From assembly GCA_021734025.1 (NCBI GenBank), contig JAIPJS010000024.1, positions 1 through 55,489 on the forward strand: DNA of 55,489 nt, read 5' to 3'. A program made the translations under genes and the position numbers. Source of the stretch: Candidatus Neomarinimicrobiota bacterium (GTDB lineage Bacteria; Fidelibacterota; JAANXI01). Within the stretch, counting starts at the first letter, position 1. Every line of letters starts with the position of its first letter. This document shows, one piece after another, positions 33,384 to 42,578 of the stretch. Below the pieces are notes generated by a model. That model did not search any database and was not told the origin of the DNA. It worked only from the letters and a program-made list of their open reading frames with translations.

Positions 33384-33926
33384 TCAGTCGCTCTTCACGT
33401 ACTTAATTTGTTCCTCATAAGACCGCTTACGCTCCGGAGAAACGACCCGGTTTGTATCTTGTGCCGGGACTGTTTCGTCGTCCGGAGAAACGGACTCCGC
33501 CTGATTGGTTACGGTCGGCTGCTGAACATTCAACGCTGGTGGCGGAACAACCGATTTTTGAACCGGAGTACGGGTGTCGCTGTTATCCTGGAGAGATGTA
33601 AAACCCACAGTAGCCACCACTAGTACAAATGCCGTGGCTACCACATAACGCGGTACTCGTAAATCAGGGATCAGATCCTGGATTTTGCTCCAAACGCTCG
33701 ACTGCTCCTCCTGTTTGATCCGGGCGTACAATTTCTGATTAAAATTCGGGGCAACCCGCTTTTTCGGCAGGGACTGGAGAGAATTCAGCGCCCGTTTGAA
33801 CTCCCGAAGCTGCTCTTCACATTGAGGGCAGTTTGATTTATGCTGGAGGAACTCTTTTCGCAACTGTGATGGCATATCGCCATCGACGAAAGCGGATAGG
33901 TGTGACTCGTAATCGTAACAATTCAT
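33384..33926 (-). CDS. Zinc-binding anti-sigma factor
   Basis: The 180-residue protein has an N-terminal zf-HC2/ZAS domain with H29, C33 and C36 (HxxxCxxC; C3 or H9 could be the fourth ligand). One membrane helix follows near residues 90-108, then an extracytoplasmic proline/threonine-rich tail. This is the classic topology of anti-sigma factors that hold an ECF sigma factor at the membrane until envelope stress triggers proteolysis. It lies 62 bases after its presumed partner sigma gene and is followed by a terminator. Confidence 0.88.
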   Translation of the reverse strand: MNCYDYESHLSAFVDGDMPSQLRKEFLQHKSNCPQCEEQLREFKRALNSLQSLPKKRVAPNFNQKLYARIKQEEQSSVWSKIQDLIPDLRVPRYVVATAFVLVVATVGFTSLQDNSDTRTPVQKSVVPPPALNVQQPTVTNQAESVSPDDETVPAQDTNRVVSPERKRSYEEQIKYVKSD

Positions 33927-33988
33927 TCGATAGAATACCTCCTTCGTTACATTTTCGATATTGGGGATTTTGGGAAGTCATGGTCTTT

Positions 33989-34588
33989 TCAGGAAGCTTT
34001 TTCACTTTCCGAACTTCTGAGGTGCCGGAGCTGTTCCTGCAATTTTATTCTCGCCCGGTTAATTCGGGATTTCACTGTTCCAACTGGAACATCGACTATA
34101 TTACTGATCTCATCGTAACTAAGTTCCTGAATATCTCGCAAAATAATGACCGTTTTGAACTTTTCTGATAATCCGTCTATTGCCGTCTGAATTTCCGCCT
34201 CTGTAAACTCCCCCTCCACACCTTCTTCCGGCGCAAAATCCTCTGACGGGATTTCGTATTCTTTGTCTTCCAGGCCAAGGTCCTCAAGGGAATACATTTT
34301 ACGCCGCTTCCGCTTGCGGAGTTCTGTTTTTGCCAGATTTCCGGCGATAGTATAAATCCAGGTAGAAAACTTGGCAATATTCCGGTACATATGCTTCTTC
34401 TGGTAGACCCGGAGAAAAGTATCCTGCACCACATCTTCGGCGGCTTCCTCACTGCTGAGATACCGGTACACGAAGTTCTTGAGCCGATCCTTAAACCGGT
34501 TTACGATCTCCTCAAAGGCGTACTCATCCCCCTGCTGAAAACGGGCAATCAGTTCTTCGTCAGTGTATTTGTCCATGAAATCATTCAT
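33989..34588 (-). CDS. ECF-type RNA polymerase sigma factor
   Basis: The 199-residue protein has sigma region 2 (YAFEEIVNRFKDRLKNF... EEAAEDVVQDTFLRVY) and region 4 (LSYDEISNIVDVPVGTVKSRINRARIKL), joined by an acidic linker of about 40 residues, longer than usual. It lacks regions 1 and 3, as for ECF (RpoE-like) factors. ATG 34588 is chosen because AGGTGG lies about 6 bases upstream; it overlaps the holA stop by 8 bases. The neighbouring anti-sigma gene suggests envelope-stress control. In Porphyromonas an ECF factor (SigP) works with PorX, and porX heads this run. Confidence 0.92.
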   Translation of the reverse strand: MNDFMDKYTDEELIARFQQGDEYAFEEIVNRFKDRLKNFVYRYLSSEEAAEDVVQDTFLRVYQKKHMYRNIAKFSTWIYTIAGNLAKTELRKRKRRKMYSLEDLGLEDKEYEIPSEDFAPEEGVEGEFTEAEIQTAIDGLSEKFKTVIILRDIQELSYDEISNIVDVPVGTVKSRINRARIKLQEQLRHLRSSESEKAS

Positions 34589-35627
34589 GGAGAGCCACCT
34601 GCTCCTGCTTAAAAAGTTCAATAAAAAGCGCCGACATATAGTTCTTTTCTTCCAGAGCGCTTGTGGTTTTGGTCAGCAGATCGGCCTCTTCCAACAGCGG
34701 AAAAGCCCGCTGAATCTCCCGGCTCTGAAACCGGTTCCCCAACTTCTTGTATTTCCAGGCCAGATTGCGTCCGTTAAACACTTCCCGGTTAATTTCCTTA
34801 TCCGATTTATTTGCTGCCATCATTTCGCTTATAATCCACATGCGTTCATAGAAATCTGCCGTTGTTTTTAAAATATAGCTAACGCTCACACCCTCATCAA
34901 GCAATGAAAACAGGTACTCCAGTATCTCCGGCAGGGACTTTGATCCCAGTACATCGGCAAATTCAAACACCGAGTGTGTGCGAGTTTCGCCTACGAACTC
35001 ATTGAGCAATTCCGGCGTGAGTGCCGGAGTGTTTTCAGGAAGATATATTTTGAGCTTTTCCAGCTCATTTGCCAGTTGCTGGAGCGATTCTCCGGCCATA
35101 TCAATAAGACGACTTCGGGTCTCCATATCCGCTTGAATCCCTTTTTCCCGGAGAAAATGCTGCACCCAGGCATCCATCTCCCGCATCCAGGGAATCCGAA
35201 CTTCGATAGGAACGGCTGCTTTCTTGAGTTTTTTGGAAAATTTATCCGAGACGCGGGTGGACTCTTTAAGTAACACCAGTGTAATATCACCGCTGGGATT
35301 CCCCAGATAGTCAAGCAAGGCCGCTTTGCCGCCCTGTTTCTTGTCATCGAATGAGTCCAGCTCTTTGATAACGATAACCTTCGGCTCGCTGAATAACGAA
35401 TCCGATACTAGTTGCTCAAGGATAGTTTCCGGCTCAATTTCGGTACAGTGATAGACATATTTTGTCCACTGGGAGCCGTATCGATCCTGAAATGCATTAT
35501 ACACAGCCTCAAGAAAGGTGTCCTGGAGATACACTTCTTCACCATAGAGAAAATATGCCGGCTGCAGATCATCCTGCAACGCCTGGATTTTATCGAAATA
35601 TTGTTCTACCGGGGATTGTCGCGCCAT
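34581..35627 (-). CDS. holA: DNA polymerase III subunit delta
   Basis: The 348-residue protein is the clamp-loader delta subunit, which opens the sliding clamp. It begins with the family stretch AYFLYGEEVYLQDTFLEAV, followed by an AAA-like domain without a P-loop, PKVIVIKELDSF, and the C-terminal collar domain LPENTPALTPELLNEFVGETRTH. Length and layout match HolA of many phyla. It lies between uppP (16 bases) and the sigma factor gene (8-base overlap). Confidence 0.92.
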   Translation of the reverse strand: MARQSPVEQYFDKIQALQDDLQPAYFLYGEEVYLQDTFLEAVYNAFQDRYGSQWTKYVYHCTEIEPETILEQLVSDSLFSEPKVIVIKELDSFDDKKQGGKAALLDYLGNPSGDITLVLLKESTRVSDKFSKKLKKAAVPIEVRIPWMREMDAWVQHFLREKGIQADMETRSRLIDMAGESLQQLANELEKLKIYLPENTPALTPELLNEFVGETRTHSVFEFADVLGSKSLPEILEYLFSLLDEGVSVSYILKTTADFYERMWIISEMMAANKSDKEINREVFNGRNLAWKYKKLGNRFQSREIQRAFPLLEEADLLTKTTSALEEKNYMSALFIELFKQEQVALHE

Positions 35628-35643
35628 TACAATTATTTACCGG

Positions 35644-36462
35644 TTAATTCACCATAGAAATTATAATTGTGAGCACCCCGACGAAACCACAATATATCGC
35701 AAACCAGCTGAATTTCCCCTTCCGCAGCAGATCCATAAGGAAAACAATGGCAATCCATCCCGAAAGAAATGCGGCGAGCGTCCCCGCCACCAACGGCCAC
35801 AATGCCGCACTGGCGATGCCTGTCTGCAGGATCTCGATAAATTTGATAAGACTCGCACCGAGAATAACCGGTATCGCCAGGAAGAATGAAAACTTCGCTG
35901 CCCGTTCCGGATTCAATTTCAGCCACATCCCTGCGGTAATTGTTGTTCCGCTTCGGGAGATCCCGGGAATAATTGCCAACGCCTGTGCAAATCCCACGGC
36001 GATGCTCTTCTTCCAGTTGAGGTCCGCATCCTGGTTCACTGCAAAGCGGCTACTCCACAATATGAGCGCCGTGCCGATAAGCATAAAACCGACCAAAACA
36101 GGACTCCCGAAAGCCTGATCCACCAAGTCCTCCACGACGAATCCGATTACGCCGGCCGGAATAATCCCGATGAGAATCATCCAGTTCATCCGAAAGTCAG
36201 GATCGTTCGCCCATAATGAATGCCATTCTCCAGGCCGGATTATTCCACGAAATAACGCGCCGAGTATCTCTGAAATATCCTTTCGGAAGGCGACTAAAAC
36301 ACTTACTACCGTGCCGAAATGGACAAAGACTTCAAATACGAGGCCGGTCGCCTGGCGACCAAACAACGCCTGGGCCAGCGCCAGATGTCCCGAACTGCTA
36401 ATCGGGAGAAATTCTGTTAATCCCTGAATCACGCCAAGGAAGATTGCGCGTGTCAATTCCAT
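35644..36462 (-). CDS. uppP: Undecaprenyl-diphosphatase
   Basis: The 272-residue membrane protein (about eight helices) carries both signature motifs of the BacA/UppP family: GVIQGLTEFLPISSSGH near the N terminus and GISRSGTTI with the catalytic Ser/Arg. It dephosphorylates undecaprenyl diphosphate outside the membrane, recycling the lipid carrier for peptidoglycan and for the surface glycans encoded elsewhere in this window. It starts immediately after the pgeF stop with no gap. Confidence 0.96.
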   Translation of the reverse strand: MELTRAIFLGVIQGLTEFLPISSSGHLALAQALFGRQATGLVFEVFVHFGTVVSVLVAFRKDISEILGALFRGIIRPGEWHSLWANDPDFRMNWMILIGIIPAGVIGFVVEDLVDQAFGSPVLVGFMLIGTALILWSSRFAVNQDADLNWKKSIAVGFAQALAIIPGISRSGTTITAGMWLKLNPERAAKFSFFLAIPVILGASLIKFIEILQTGIASAALWPLVAGTLAAFLSGWIAIVFLMDLLRKGKFSWFAIYCGFVGVLTIIISMVN

Positions 36463-37236
36463 CTATTTTTTCCCGCCTTCCGTCTTCGCGATGACTCCCC
36501 ACATGCGTCCGGTATTTCCATCATCCCGGCGATAGGAGTACCACTTTTCCGATTCACAGCTCGTACAGTGCTCGTTTGAAATTATTTGCGATCCTGGAAT
36601 TCCGAGCGCTTTCGCCTGTTTCACGATGGCACCGGATAAATCCAGATAGGTTGAATGCTCGCGCCGTTCAATAACGTCCGCCGGAAACCGGCTCACAACG
36701 TCTGGACCCACCTCATAACAGCAAGGACCTATCCCGGGGCCGATCGCCAATTCAACCTCTGACGAGGAATAGCCAAATTGTTCGGAGATATTCGAAAGAG
36801 CACTGTCCAAAATATTGCCGGCAATGCCCCGCCAACCGGCATGCAGCGCACCAACCACGGAGTAATCTTTGGTATGAAGAAAGAGTGTATGGCAGTCCGC
36901 AACTCCAATAATAAGGTACAGGTTGTTCTCATCCGTGAGTAGTCCGTCACAATAGCCAATTACTCCGGGATCCCGAACGATTTGGACGGTGGTACCGTGC
37001 ACCTGTTTTGCCTGCACTGTCCTGTCTGGTGGGACCTCAGTCGCCTGAAAAAACCGCCGCCGGTTTTCCATCAGTGTACTTTCGGACTCGTATTCGGAGC
37101 GCCCTAGATTCAGACTCGCAAGTTTTCCTTCGGAGTCCCCTCCGTTCCGGGTCGTAAATGCGTGGAAAATCTCTGGCGTATTTTCCCACTGACTAAAGAC
37201 AGCCCATTCAACCTGATTTTCCGTGTGGAAAATCAT
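36463..37236 (-). CDS. pgeF: Peptidoglycan editing factor PgeF (YfiH/multicopper polyphenol oxidase-like)
   Basis: The 257-residue protein has the YfiH signature VGALHAGWRGIAGNIL and GPGIGPCCYEVGPDVV. These supply the conserved His, two Cys and zinc-binding His of the family. Family members were called laccase-like, but YfiH/PgeF removes misincorporated L-Ser from the muropeptide precursor UDP-MurNAc-peptide. It overlaps the LpoA-like gene by 4 bases and abuts uppP, a wall-synthesis neighbourhood that fits editing. Confidence 0.93.
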   Translation of the reverse strand: MIFHTENQVEWAVFSQWENTPEIFHAFTTRNGGDSEGKLASLNLGRSEYESESTLMENRRRFFQATEVPPDRTVQAKQVHGTTVQIVRDPGVIGYCDGLLTDENNLYLIIGVADCHTLFLHTKDYSVVGALHAGWRGIAGNILDSALSNISEQFGYSSSEVELAIGPGIGPCCYEVGPDVVSRFPADVIERREHSTYLDLSGAIVKQAKALGIPGSQIISNEHCTSCESEKWYSYRRDDGNTGRMWGVIAKTEGGKK

Positions 37237-39182
37237 TCGGCGAAATACAATTCCATGGGATGCACTTGCCGGGGCCCCGTGGTAATGACATCTAATGGGA
37301 CAAACTCGCGACGCAAATACTGTAAGACGTTCAGCGACTGGTTCACCCGGATTCGGGAACCATTTAACGTGTAATTTCGGATTTGCCCCTGCACGCGGGA
37401 AATACTTTCCAGTGATTCCTCCAATGACAGGCGGGTCGTATTACCATCCTCGATGGCTTGCATCAATAACTGCATCGCATCGTATCCGTATAAATCGATT
37501 GTTGTCGGTGTGGCATTCGTCATTTTCCGATAATCCGTGACGAAATCCGAGTATGATTGCGTCCCCTCCGGTATATAGTGATCTGATATCACGACCATAC
37601 TGTCCACGTAACTGGAATACTGTTGTAAGGTAGCTTCGTCATACCAGTCTACATTTCCGATAACCTGAGTATCAAAGTTATAGAGCGCAAATTGTGGAGC
37701 AATGTAATCAATATCGCTGTTTCGAATTGGGAAATACATGCCGTCATACTGCTTCAGTTTAATTTCGGTGGAGTCAATTTCTTCCGCTTTTCCCGCCATC
37801 CGTTCGTTGAATAACGCCACGAATTCCGAATCAGGCATTGTTGCCCGGAGGCTGTCTGACACAATTTTAGCGGTATCAATGGTCGCCGCATATTCATCTC
37901 TGAGCCGAAATGCGACTTCTCTGAGGTGTGTAAATTGATCCCCCAGGTCCTGTGGAGTGCCACTATACCATACCTGTTCTAAAACGTCGCCACCCCGCTG
38001 TTCTACTTCGGCGGTAAAGGCATCCGTCAGCGCCTTTCCCTGAGGATCGGCCGGACTGACTGTTGCAAAGGTCTGGAGATTCAGGGAGTCCGTTGCGTAT
38101 TGAGCTGCCGCTTTACCGCGGGTTTCGTAATCGGGACTGAGCTGAAAAATATATTTATTTAACCCGGCGAGCCCATTTCCGGATGCTGTCGGAGAAATTA
38201 ACGGAAGCTGAGCTTTTCCTGCCAACGCTGCGCCGGCTATCACGTTTTCGGAATACATCGGTCCAATCACGGCAACAACCCGGGTATGCTTCACAATGCG
38301 CTGCAACTGACGCACTGTTTCAAGAGCCGTGCCAGCATTATCCAATGGAACAATACTAATCCGGTCCACCGAAGACTGGGAAAGCGCAAATCGGATTCCG
38401 CGTAATAAATCTTCCCCAATATCAGCTTGCTGACCACTCAACGGTGCGATAACCGCAATGGCCAAACGCTGGTTACCGCCTTCATACTGGATTGCTTTTC
38501 TCAGCGCCTGAAATGTCGGCTTGAGTATCTCCGGCAGGGATTCTTCTTCGAGTTCTTGCGCTGTTGTACTGGCTAAACTCATTTCTCCAGCCTGGATATA
38601 CTCCTGTAAAAGCGCCAGATGAAACAGGAGCTTTTCACGGCTCTCAATTGCGCCATCTGCCAGCGCCTGGACTTCTTCCATCGTCAGAAAAATATCTGTG
38701 GTCTTCAGCAGGTGGTCTAACGCAATTCGGGCCAGAGCCTCGTCCCGGGAAACGACGATTGAAAAGCCAAAATAATTGGCTCCGTTAATATACTGGGACA
38801 TCGCCAGATACGACTGTGCCATAGCAAAATAAATATCGTCCAGATAACTGCTGTTGGAGTATGCGGCAATAAACTCCTTACCATATTTAATACTCTGTCG
38901 ATCTAAACCGTTCTGATGATACGTTTTCACTAACATCAAATGCGTCGCCGTCGCCTGCGGATTCTCATCTCCCAGTGTATAAAGATTCTGGAAGATTTGA
39001 AGCGCTTGATCATATTCCTGATTATTATATGCCTCAACGCCGGCTTCAAAACGCTTTTCCGTCTCGGACTTAGAGAAAAATTGCGACGAGGCTGACGGAA
39101 CGTCGAATAGGAAAATACAGCCAATTATTCCAATGAGGGTAACACGTCGTAGCACAGTAACATCAATTCCAGGTTTCATCAT
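37233..39182 (-). CDS. Periplasmic TPR plus Leu/Ile/Val-binding-fold protein, LpoA-like architecture
   Basis: The 649-residue exported protein has a signal sequence (VTLIGIIGCIFLFDVPSASSQ). Cleavage could be at the ASS-Q site, although IIGC also fits a weak lipobox. An alpha-helical TPR-like region (about 50-230) is followed by a periplasmic-binding-protein fold (IAVIAPLSGQQADIGEDLLRGI and VVAVIGPMYSENVIAGA). This order matches E. coli LpoA, the activator of penicillin-binding protein PBP1A. It overlaps glmS and pgeF by 4 bases each. Amino-acid binding remains the alternative; no ABC permease is adjacent. Confidence 0.8.
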   Translation of the reverse strand: MMKPGIDVTVLRRVTLIGIIGCIFLFDVPSASSQFFSKSETEKRFEAGVEAYNNQEYDQALQIFQNLYTLGDENPQATATHLMLVKTYHQNGLDRQSIKYGKEFIAAYSNSSYLDDIYFAMAQSYLAMSQYINGANYFGFSIVVSRDEALARIALDHLLKTTDIFLTMEEVQALADGAIESREKLLFHLALLQEYIQAGEMSLASTTAQELEEESLPEILKPTFQALRKAIQYEGGNQRLAIAVIAPLSGQQADIGEDLLRGIRFALSQSSVDRISIVPLDNAGTALETVRQLQRIVKHTRVVAVIGPMYSENVIAGAALAGKAQLPLISPTASGNGLAGLNKYIFQLSPDYETRGKAAAQYATDSLNLQTFATVSPADPQGKALTDAFTAEVEQRGGDVLEQVWYSGTPQDLGDQFTHLREVAFRLRDEYAATIDTAKIVSDSLRATMPDSEFVALFNERMAGKAEEIDSTEIKLKQYDGMYFPIRNSDIDYIAPQFALYNFDTQVIGNVDWYDEATLQQYSSYVDSMVVISDHYIPEGTQSYSDFVTDYRKMTNATPTTIDLYGYDAMQLLMQAIEDGNTTRLSLEESLESISRVQGQIRNYTLNGSRIRVNQSLNVLQYLRREFVPLDVITTGPRQVHPMELYFAE

Positions 39183-41008
39183 TCGACAGTAACACTCTTG
39201 GCGAGATTTCTGGGCTGATCCACATCGCAGTCACGCTCTACGGCGATATAATACGCCAACAACTGGAGAGGAATGGACGTAAGAATTGGTGTCAGAAAAT
39301 GTTCGGTATCCGGGATATAGATTACGTGGTCAGCCAGGTTCTTTATTTCCGTATCACCTTCAGTTGCCACCGCAATAATATGCCCGCCGCGCGCTTTTAC
39401 CTCTTCCATATTGCTCTGGACTTTGTCGTAGTTCTTGTCGTTAGTGGCAATAAATACGACCGGCATTTCTTCATCGATGAGGGCGATCGGTCCGTGTTTC
39501 ATCTCCGCCGCCGGATATCCCTCTGCGTGGATATAGGAAATTTCCTTGAGTTTGAGCGCACCTTCAAGCGCAACCGGATAATTGTATCCCCGGCCCAGAT
39601 ACAGAAAATTCCGGCGGTCACTGAATTCTTTGGCAATTGCTTCAATCTGATCGGTGTTCCCCAGGATTTGTTCTGCTTTTTGTGGCAAATTACTTAATTC
39701 CCTTACAATGCGTTCGCCGTTTGATCGGTTGAGTCCATCACGGCGTCCCAACAACACAGTCAGCAACGTCAGGACGGAGACCTGGCCGGTAAATGCTTTC
39801 GTGGAGGCCACACCGATTTCCGGCCCGGCATGGATATATACTCCGGCCGAAGTTTCACGGGATATGGTGCTTCCCACTACGTTACAGATACCAAGACAGA
39901 GTGCGCCGTGTTCTTTCGCAATGCGCAGCGCTCCAAGTGTATCGGCGGTTTCTCCGGACTGGCTGATTGCGATTACCACCGTATCCGGCGTGATAATCGG
40001 GTTCCGATAGCGAAACTCCGAGGCATATTCCACCTCCACCGGCGTCCGGACAAACTCTTCAATCAGATATTCCCCGATAAGAGCAGCATGCCAGCTGGTT
40101 CCGCAGGCCGTCAGATAAATTTGATCCGCGTTTTCGATGTCTTCAAGAACATCAGCAATGCCACCAAGCCGCACATTCGCTTTTTCCGGGAGCAGGCGTC
40201 CACGCATTGAATCCCTGAGCGTATCCGGCTGCTCATGAATCTCCTTCAGCATAAAATGCGGGTATCCGCTCTTTTCAATCTGCTTCAGGTCATACGGAAT
40301 GGTGTGCTTATCCGCTTCCACTTCATTGGTATACTGGACATCATACGTTTTAGCCTCTTCCGGGGTGATAACGGCCATCTGTCCATCTTCCAGATAAAAA
40401 ACTTCCCTGGTGTATTTCACCAGCGCAGCCGTATCCGAACCGACAAAATATTCTCCTTCACCGACTCCTACGACAATTGGACTGCCCGCACGGGCCACGA
40501 CAATTTTGTTTGGATCATCCCTGGAAATTACCGCAATTCCATAAGCACCGATGACTTTTTTCAACGCCTTGGATACGGATTCTTCCAGCGAACCCGTCCA
40601 ATTTTCTTCAATGAGGTGGACGAGGGTTTCCGTATCGGTTTGACTTCTGAAAGAATGCCCCTGCTTTTCCAGTTCCCTTTTCAGCGAGGCGTAATTTTCA
40701 ACAATCCCGTTATGTACCAGAGCCAACCGGTTGTTACAATCGGTATGGGGATGCGCGTTAATCTGGTCCGGGACTCCGTGCGTGGCCCAACGGGTATGTC
40801 CAATACCAAGTGTGCTGTTGATCTCCGTCTCATTAATTACCTTATTCAACTTATTCAACTTGCCCTTTTGCTTCTGTACGGTAATCTCGGAATCCTGCAG
40901 ATATGCCACCCCTGCGGAATCGTATCCCCTGTACTCCAGGCGGGCGAGTCCATCCATGAGTATCGGAACGCTTTGTCTGGGTCCGACATAGCCAACTATT
41001 CCACACAT
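39179..41008 (-). CDS. glmS: Glutamine-fructose-6-phosphate aminotransferase (isomerizing)
   Basis: The 609-residue enzyme makes glucosamine 6-phosphate, the first step to UDP-GlcNAc. The N-terminal glutaminase domain starts MCGIVGYVG with catalytic Cys2 and contains GHTRWATHG. The isomerase half has two SIS domains, with TACGTSWHA and SQSGETADT. Length is standard. It lies 37 bases after guaA; that gap is too short for a glmS ribozyme and no fold is visible. Confidence 0.98.
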   Translation of the reverse strand: MCGIVGYVGPRQSVPILMDGLARLEYRGYDSAGVAYLQDSEITVQKQKGKLNKLNKVINETEINSTLGIGHTRWATHGVPDQINAHPHTDCNNRLALVHNGIVENYASLKRELEKQGHSFRSQTDTETLVHLIEENWTGSLEESVSKALKKVIGAYGIAVISRDDPNKIVVARAGSPIVVGVGEGEYFVGSDTAALVKYTREVFYLEDGQMAVITPEEAKTYDVQYTNEVEADKHTIPYDLKQIEKSGYPHFMLKEIHEQPDTLRDSMRGRLLPEKANVRLGGIADVLEDIENADQIYLTACGTSWHAALIGEYLIEEFVRTPVEVEYASEFRYRNPIITPDTVVIAISQSGETADTLGALRIAKEHGALCLGICNVVGSTISRETSAGVYIHAGPEIGVASTKAFTGQVSVLTLLTVLLGRRDGLNRSNGERIVRELSNLPQKAEQILGNTDQIEAIAKEFSDRRNFLYLGRGYNYPVALEGALKLKEISYIHAEGYPAAEMKHGPIALIDEEMPVVFIATNDKNYDKVQSNMEEVKARGGHIIAVATEGDTEIKNLADHVIYIPDTEHFLTPILTSIPLQLLAYYIAVERDCDVDQPRNLAKSVTVE

Positions 41009-41045
41009 AGGTTACACTCCAATTTATCCAATTTTCAAACTACTG

Positions 41046-42578
41046 TTATTCCCATTCGATAGTGCCAGGCGGCTTCGACGTAATATCATAAACCACCCGG
41101 TTAATGCCATTTACTCCGTTGACAATTTTTGATGATGCCTCCTGGAGCAGGTCAGGCGATAATTTTGCCCAGTCAGCCGTCATACCATCGACACTGACGA
41201 CTGCTCGTACTGCAATCACATGTTCATACGTCCGGTTATCCCCCATTACGCCTACAGTGTTCACCGGGAGCAGAACGGTCAGTGCTTGCCATACGTCATC
41301 ATAGGCTTCATGTTTATACAGCATTTCGGTAAAAATTTGGTCTGCTTCCCGGACCATACGCAATCGCTCCCGGGTGACTTCTCCAAGGATACGAACGGCA
41401 AGTCCCGGTCCCGGGAAGGGATGCCGGCCCAAGATTCGTTGGGGAATTTGTAACAACCGGCCAATTTTCCGGACCTCGTCCTTAAACATGTCCCGGAAAG
41501 GTTCAACCAGCTCCAGGTCCATCTGTTCCGGTAAACCTCCAACGTTATGGTGCGTTTTAATCGTATCGGACGGTCCGGTGACCATCTGGCTTTCGATAAC
41601 GTCCGGGTACAACGTTCCCTGGGCAAGAAAACTCAAATTATCGTATTCATCAGCAATCTGCTGAAATTCTTCGATAAACTGATGGCCGATCACCTTGCGC
41701 TTTTTCTCCGGATCGGTCACGCCGGCAAGCGCATCCAGGAAGGCATCAGAAGCATCGTGATACCTGATGGGTAGATCGAGTTCTTTCGCGAGAATTTCGG
41801 TGACGTTTTCGATATCATCATAGCGCAATAAGCCGGTATCGATGAATACCGGTACCGACTGTTCTTCAATAGCTTGGTTCAATAATACCGCTAGCACAGA
41901 GCTATCCACTCCGCCACTCACGGCACAAATAACTCGATCGGTACCAACGCGCTCCCGGATCTGCCGGGTGGACTGTGAAATAAATTCTTCCGGAGTCCAC
42001 TCTCCCGTGCATCCGGCAATATCAAATAAGAAATGTTTCAGCACATCCCGGCCGTAAGTCGTATGCGTCACTTCCGGATGAAATTGCAGTCCGTAGCGCT
42101 GCTTTTGTTCATTCCCCATGGCGGCCACAATCCCGGTGCTCCTGGCGAGGACTGTATACCCTGACGGGGCTACATCCACGTGGTCGCCATGGCTCATCCA
42201 AACCTGGGATTCGTCCATTTCCTGCGATAAAAGCGGGGACGACTTCAATACTTTTATATTCGCCTTTCCGTATTCGCGGTTATCGCTGTGTCCAATCGCA
42301 CCGCCCTCAGCATTGGCCAACCACTGCATCCCGTAACAAATCCCCAACACCGGAATTTCCAGTTTTAATAGTTCGGCATCAGGATGCGGGGCATCCGGAT
42401 TATCAATCGAAGCGGGCCCGCCGGATAAAATCACTGCCGCCGGTTCTTTCGAGCGCAGTTCTTCTATGGAAATAAACGGAGAGTAAATCTCGGAATAGAC
42501 ACCCAGTTCCCGCACACGCCGGGCGATCAATTGGGTATACTGGGACCCAAAATCAAGGATGGCGATCAATTGGCTCAC
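41046..42578 (-). CDS. guaA: GMP synthase (glutamine-hydrolysing)
   Basis: The 510-residue enzyme has an N-terminal class I glutaminase with PVLGICYGMQWLA (nucleophilic Cys) and FHPEVTHT (catalytic His and Glu). The ATP-pyrophosphatase domain carries the P-loop VSGGVDSSV, and the C-terminal dimerisation domain ends GTIEWE as expected. It aminates XMP to GMP. The ATG overlaps the surE stop by 4 bases. Length is close to the E. coli enzyme. Confidence 0.98.
   Translation of the reverse strand: MSQLIAILDFGSQYTQLIARRVRELGVYSEIYSPFISIEELRSKEPAAVILSGGPASIDNPDAPHPDAELLKLEIPVLGICYGMQWLANAEGGAIGHSDNREYGKANIKVLKSSPLLSQEMDESQVWMSHGDHVDVAPSGYTVLARSTGIVAAMGNEQKQRYGLQFHPEVTHTTYGRDVLKHFLFDIAGCTGEWTPEEFISQSTRQIRERVGTDRVICAVSGGVDSSVLAVLLNQAIEEQSVPVFIDTGLLRYDDIENVTEILAKELDLPIRYHDASDAFLDALAGVTDPEKKRKVIGHQFIEEFQQIADEYDNLSFLAQGTLYPDVIESQMVTGPSDTIKTHHNVGGLPEQMDLELVEPFRDMFKDEVRKIGRLLQIPQRILGRHPFPGPGLAVRILGEVTRERLRMVREADQIFTEMLYKHEAYDDVWQALTVLLPVNTVGVMGDNRTYEHVIAVRAVVSVDGMTADWAKLSPDLLQEASSKIVNGVNGINRVVYDITSKPPGTIEWE

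Noticed and set aside
41009-41045. A glmS ribozyme or purine riboswitch upstream of glmS or guaA
   Set aside because: The gap before glmS is only 37 bases and guaA overlaps surE, leaving no room for either RNA.
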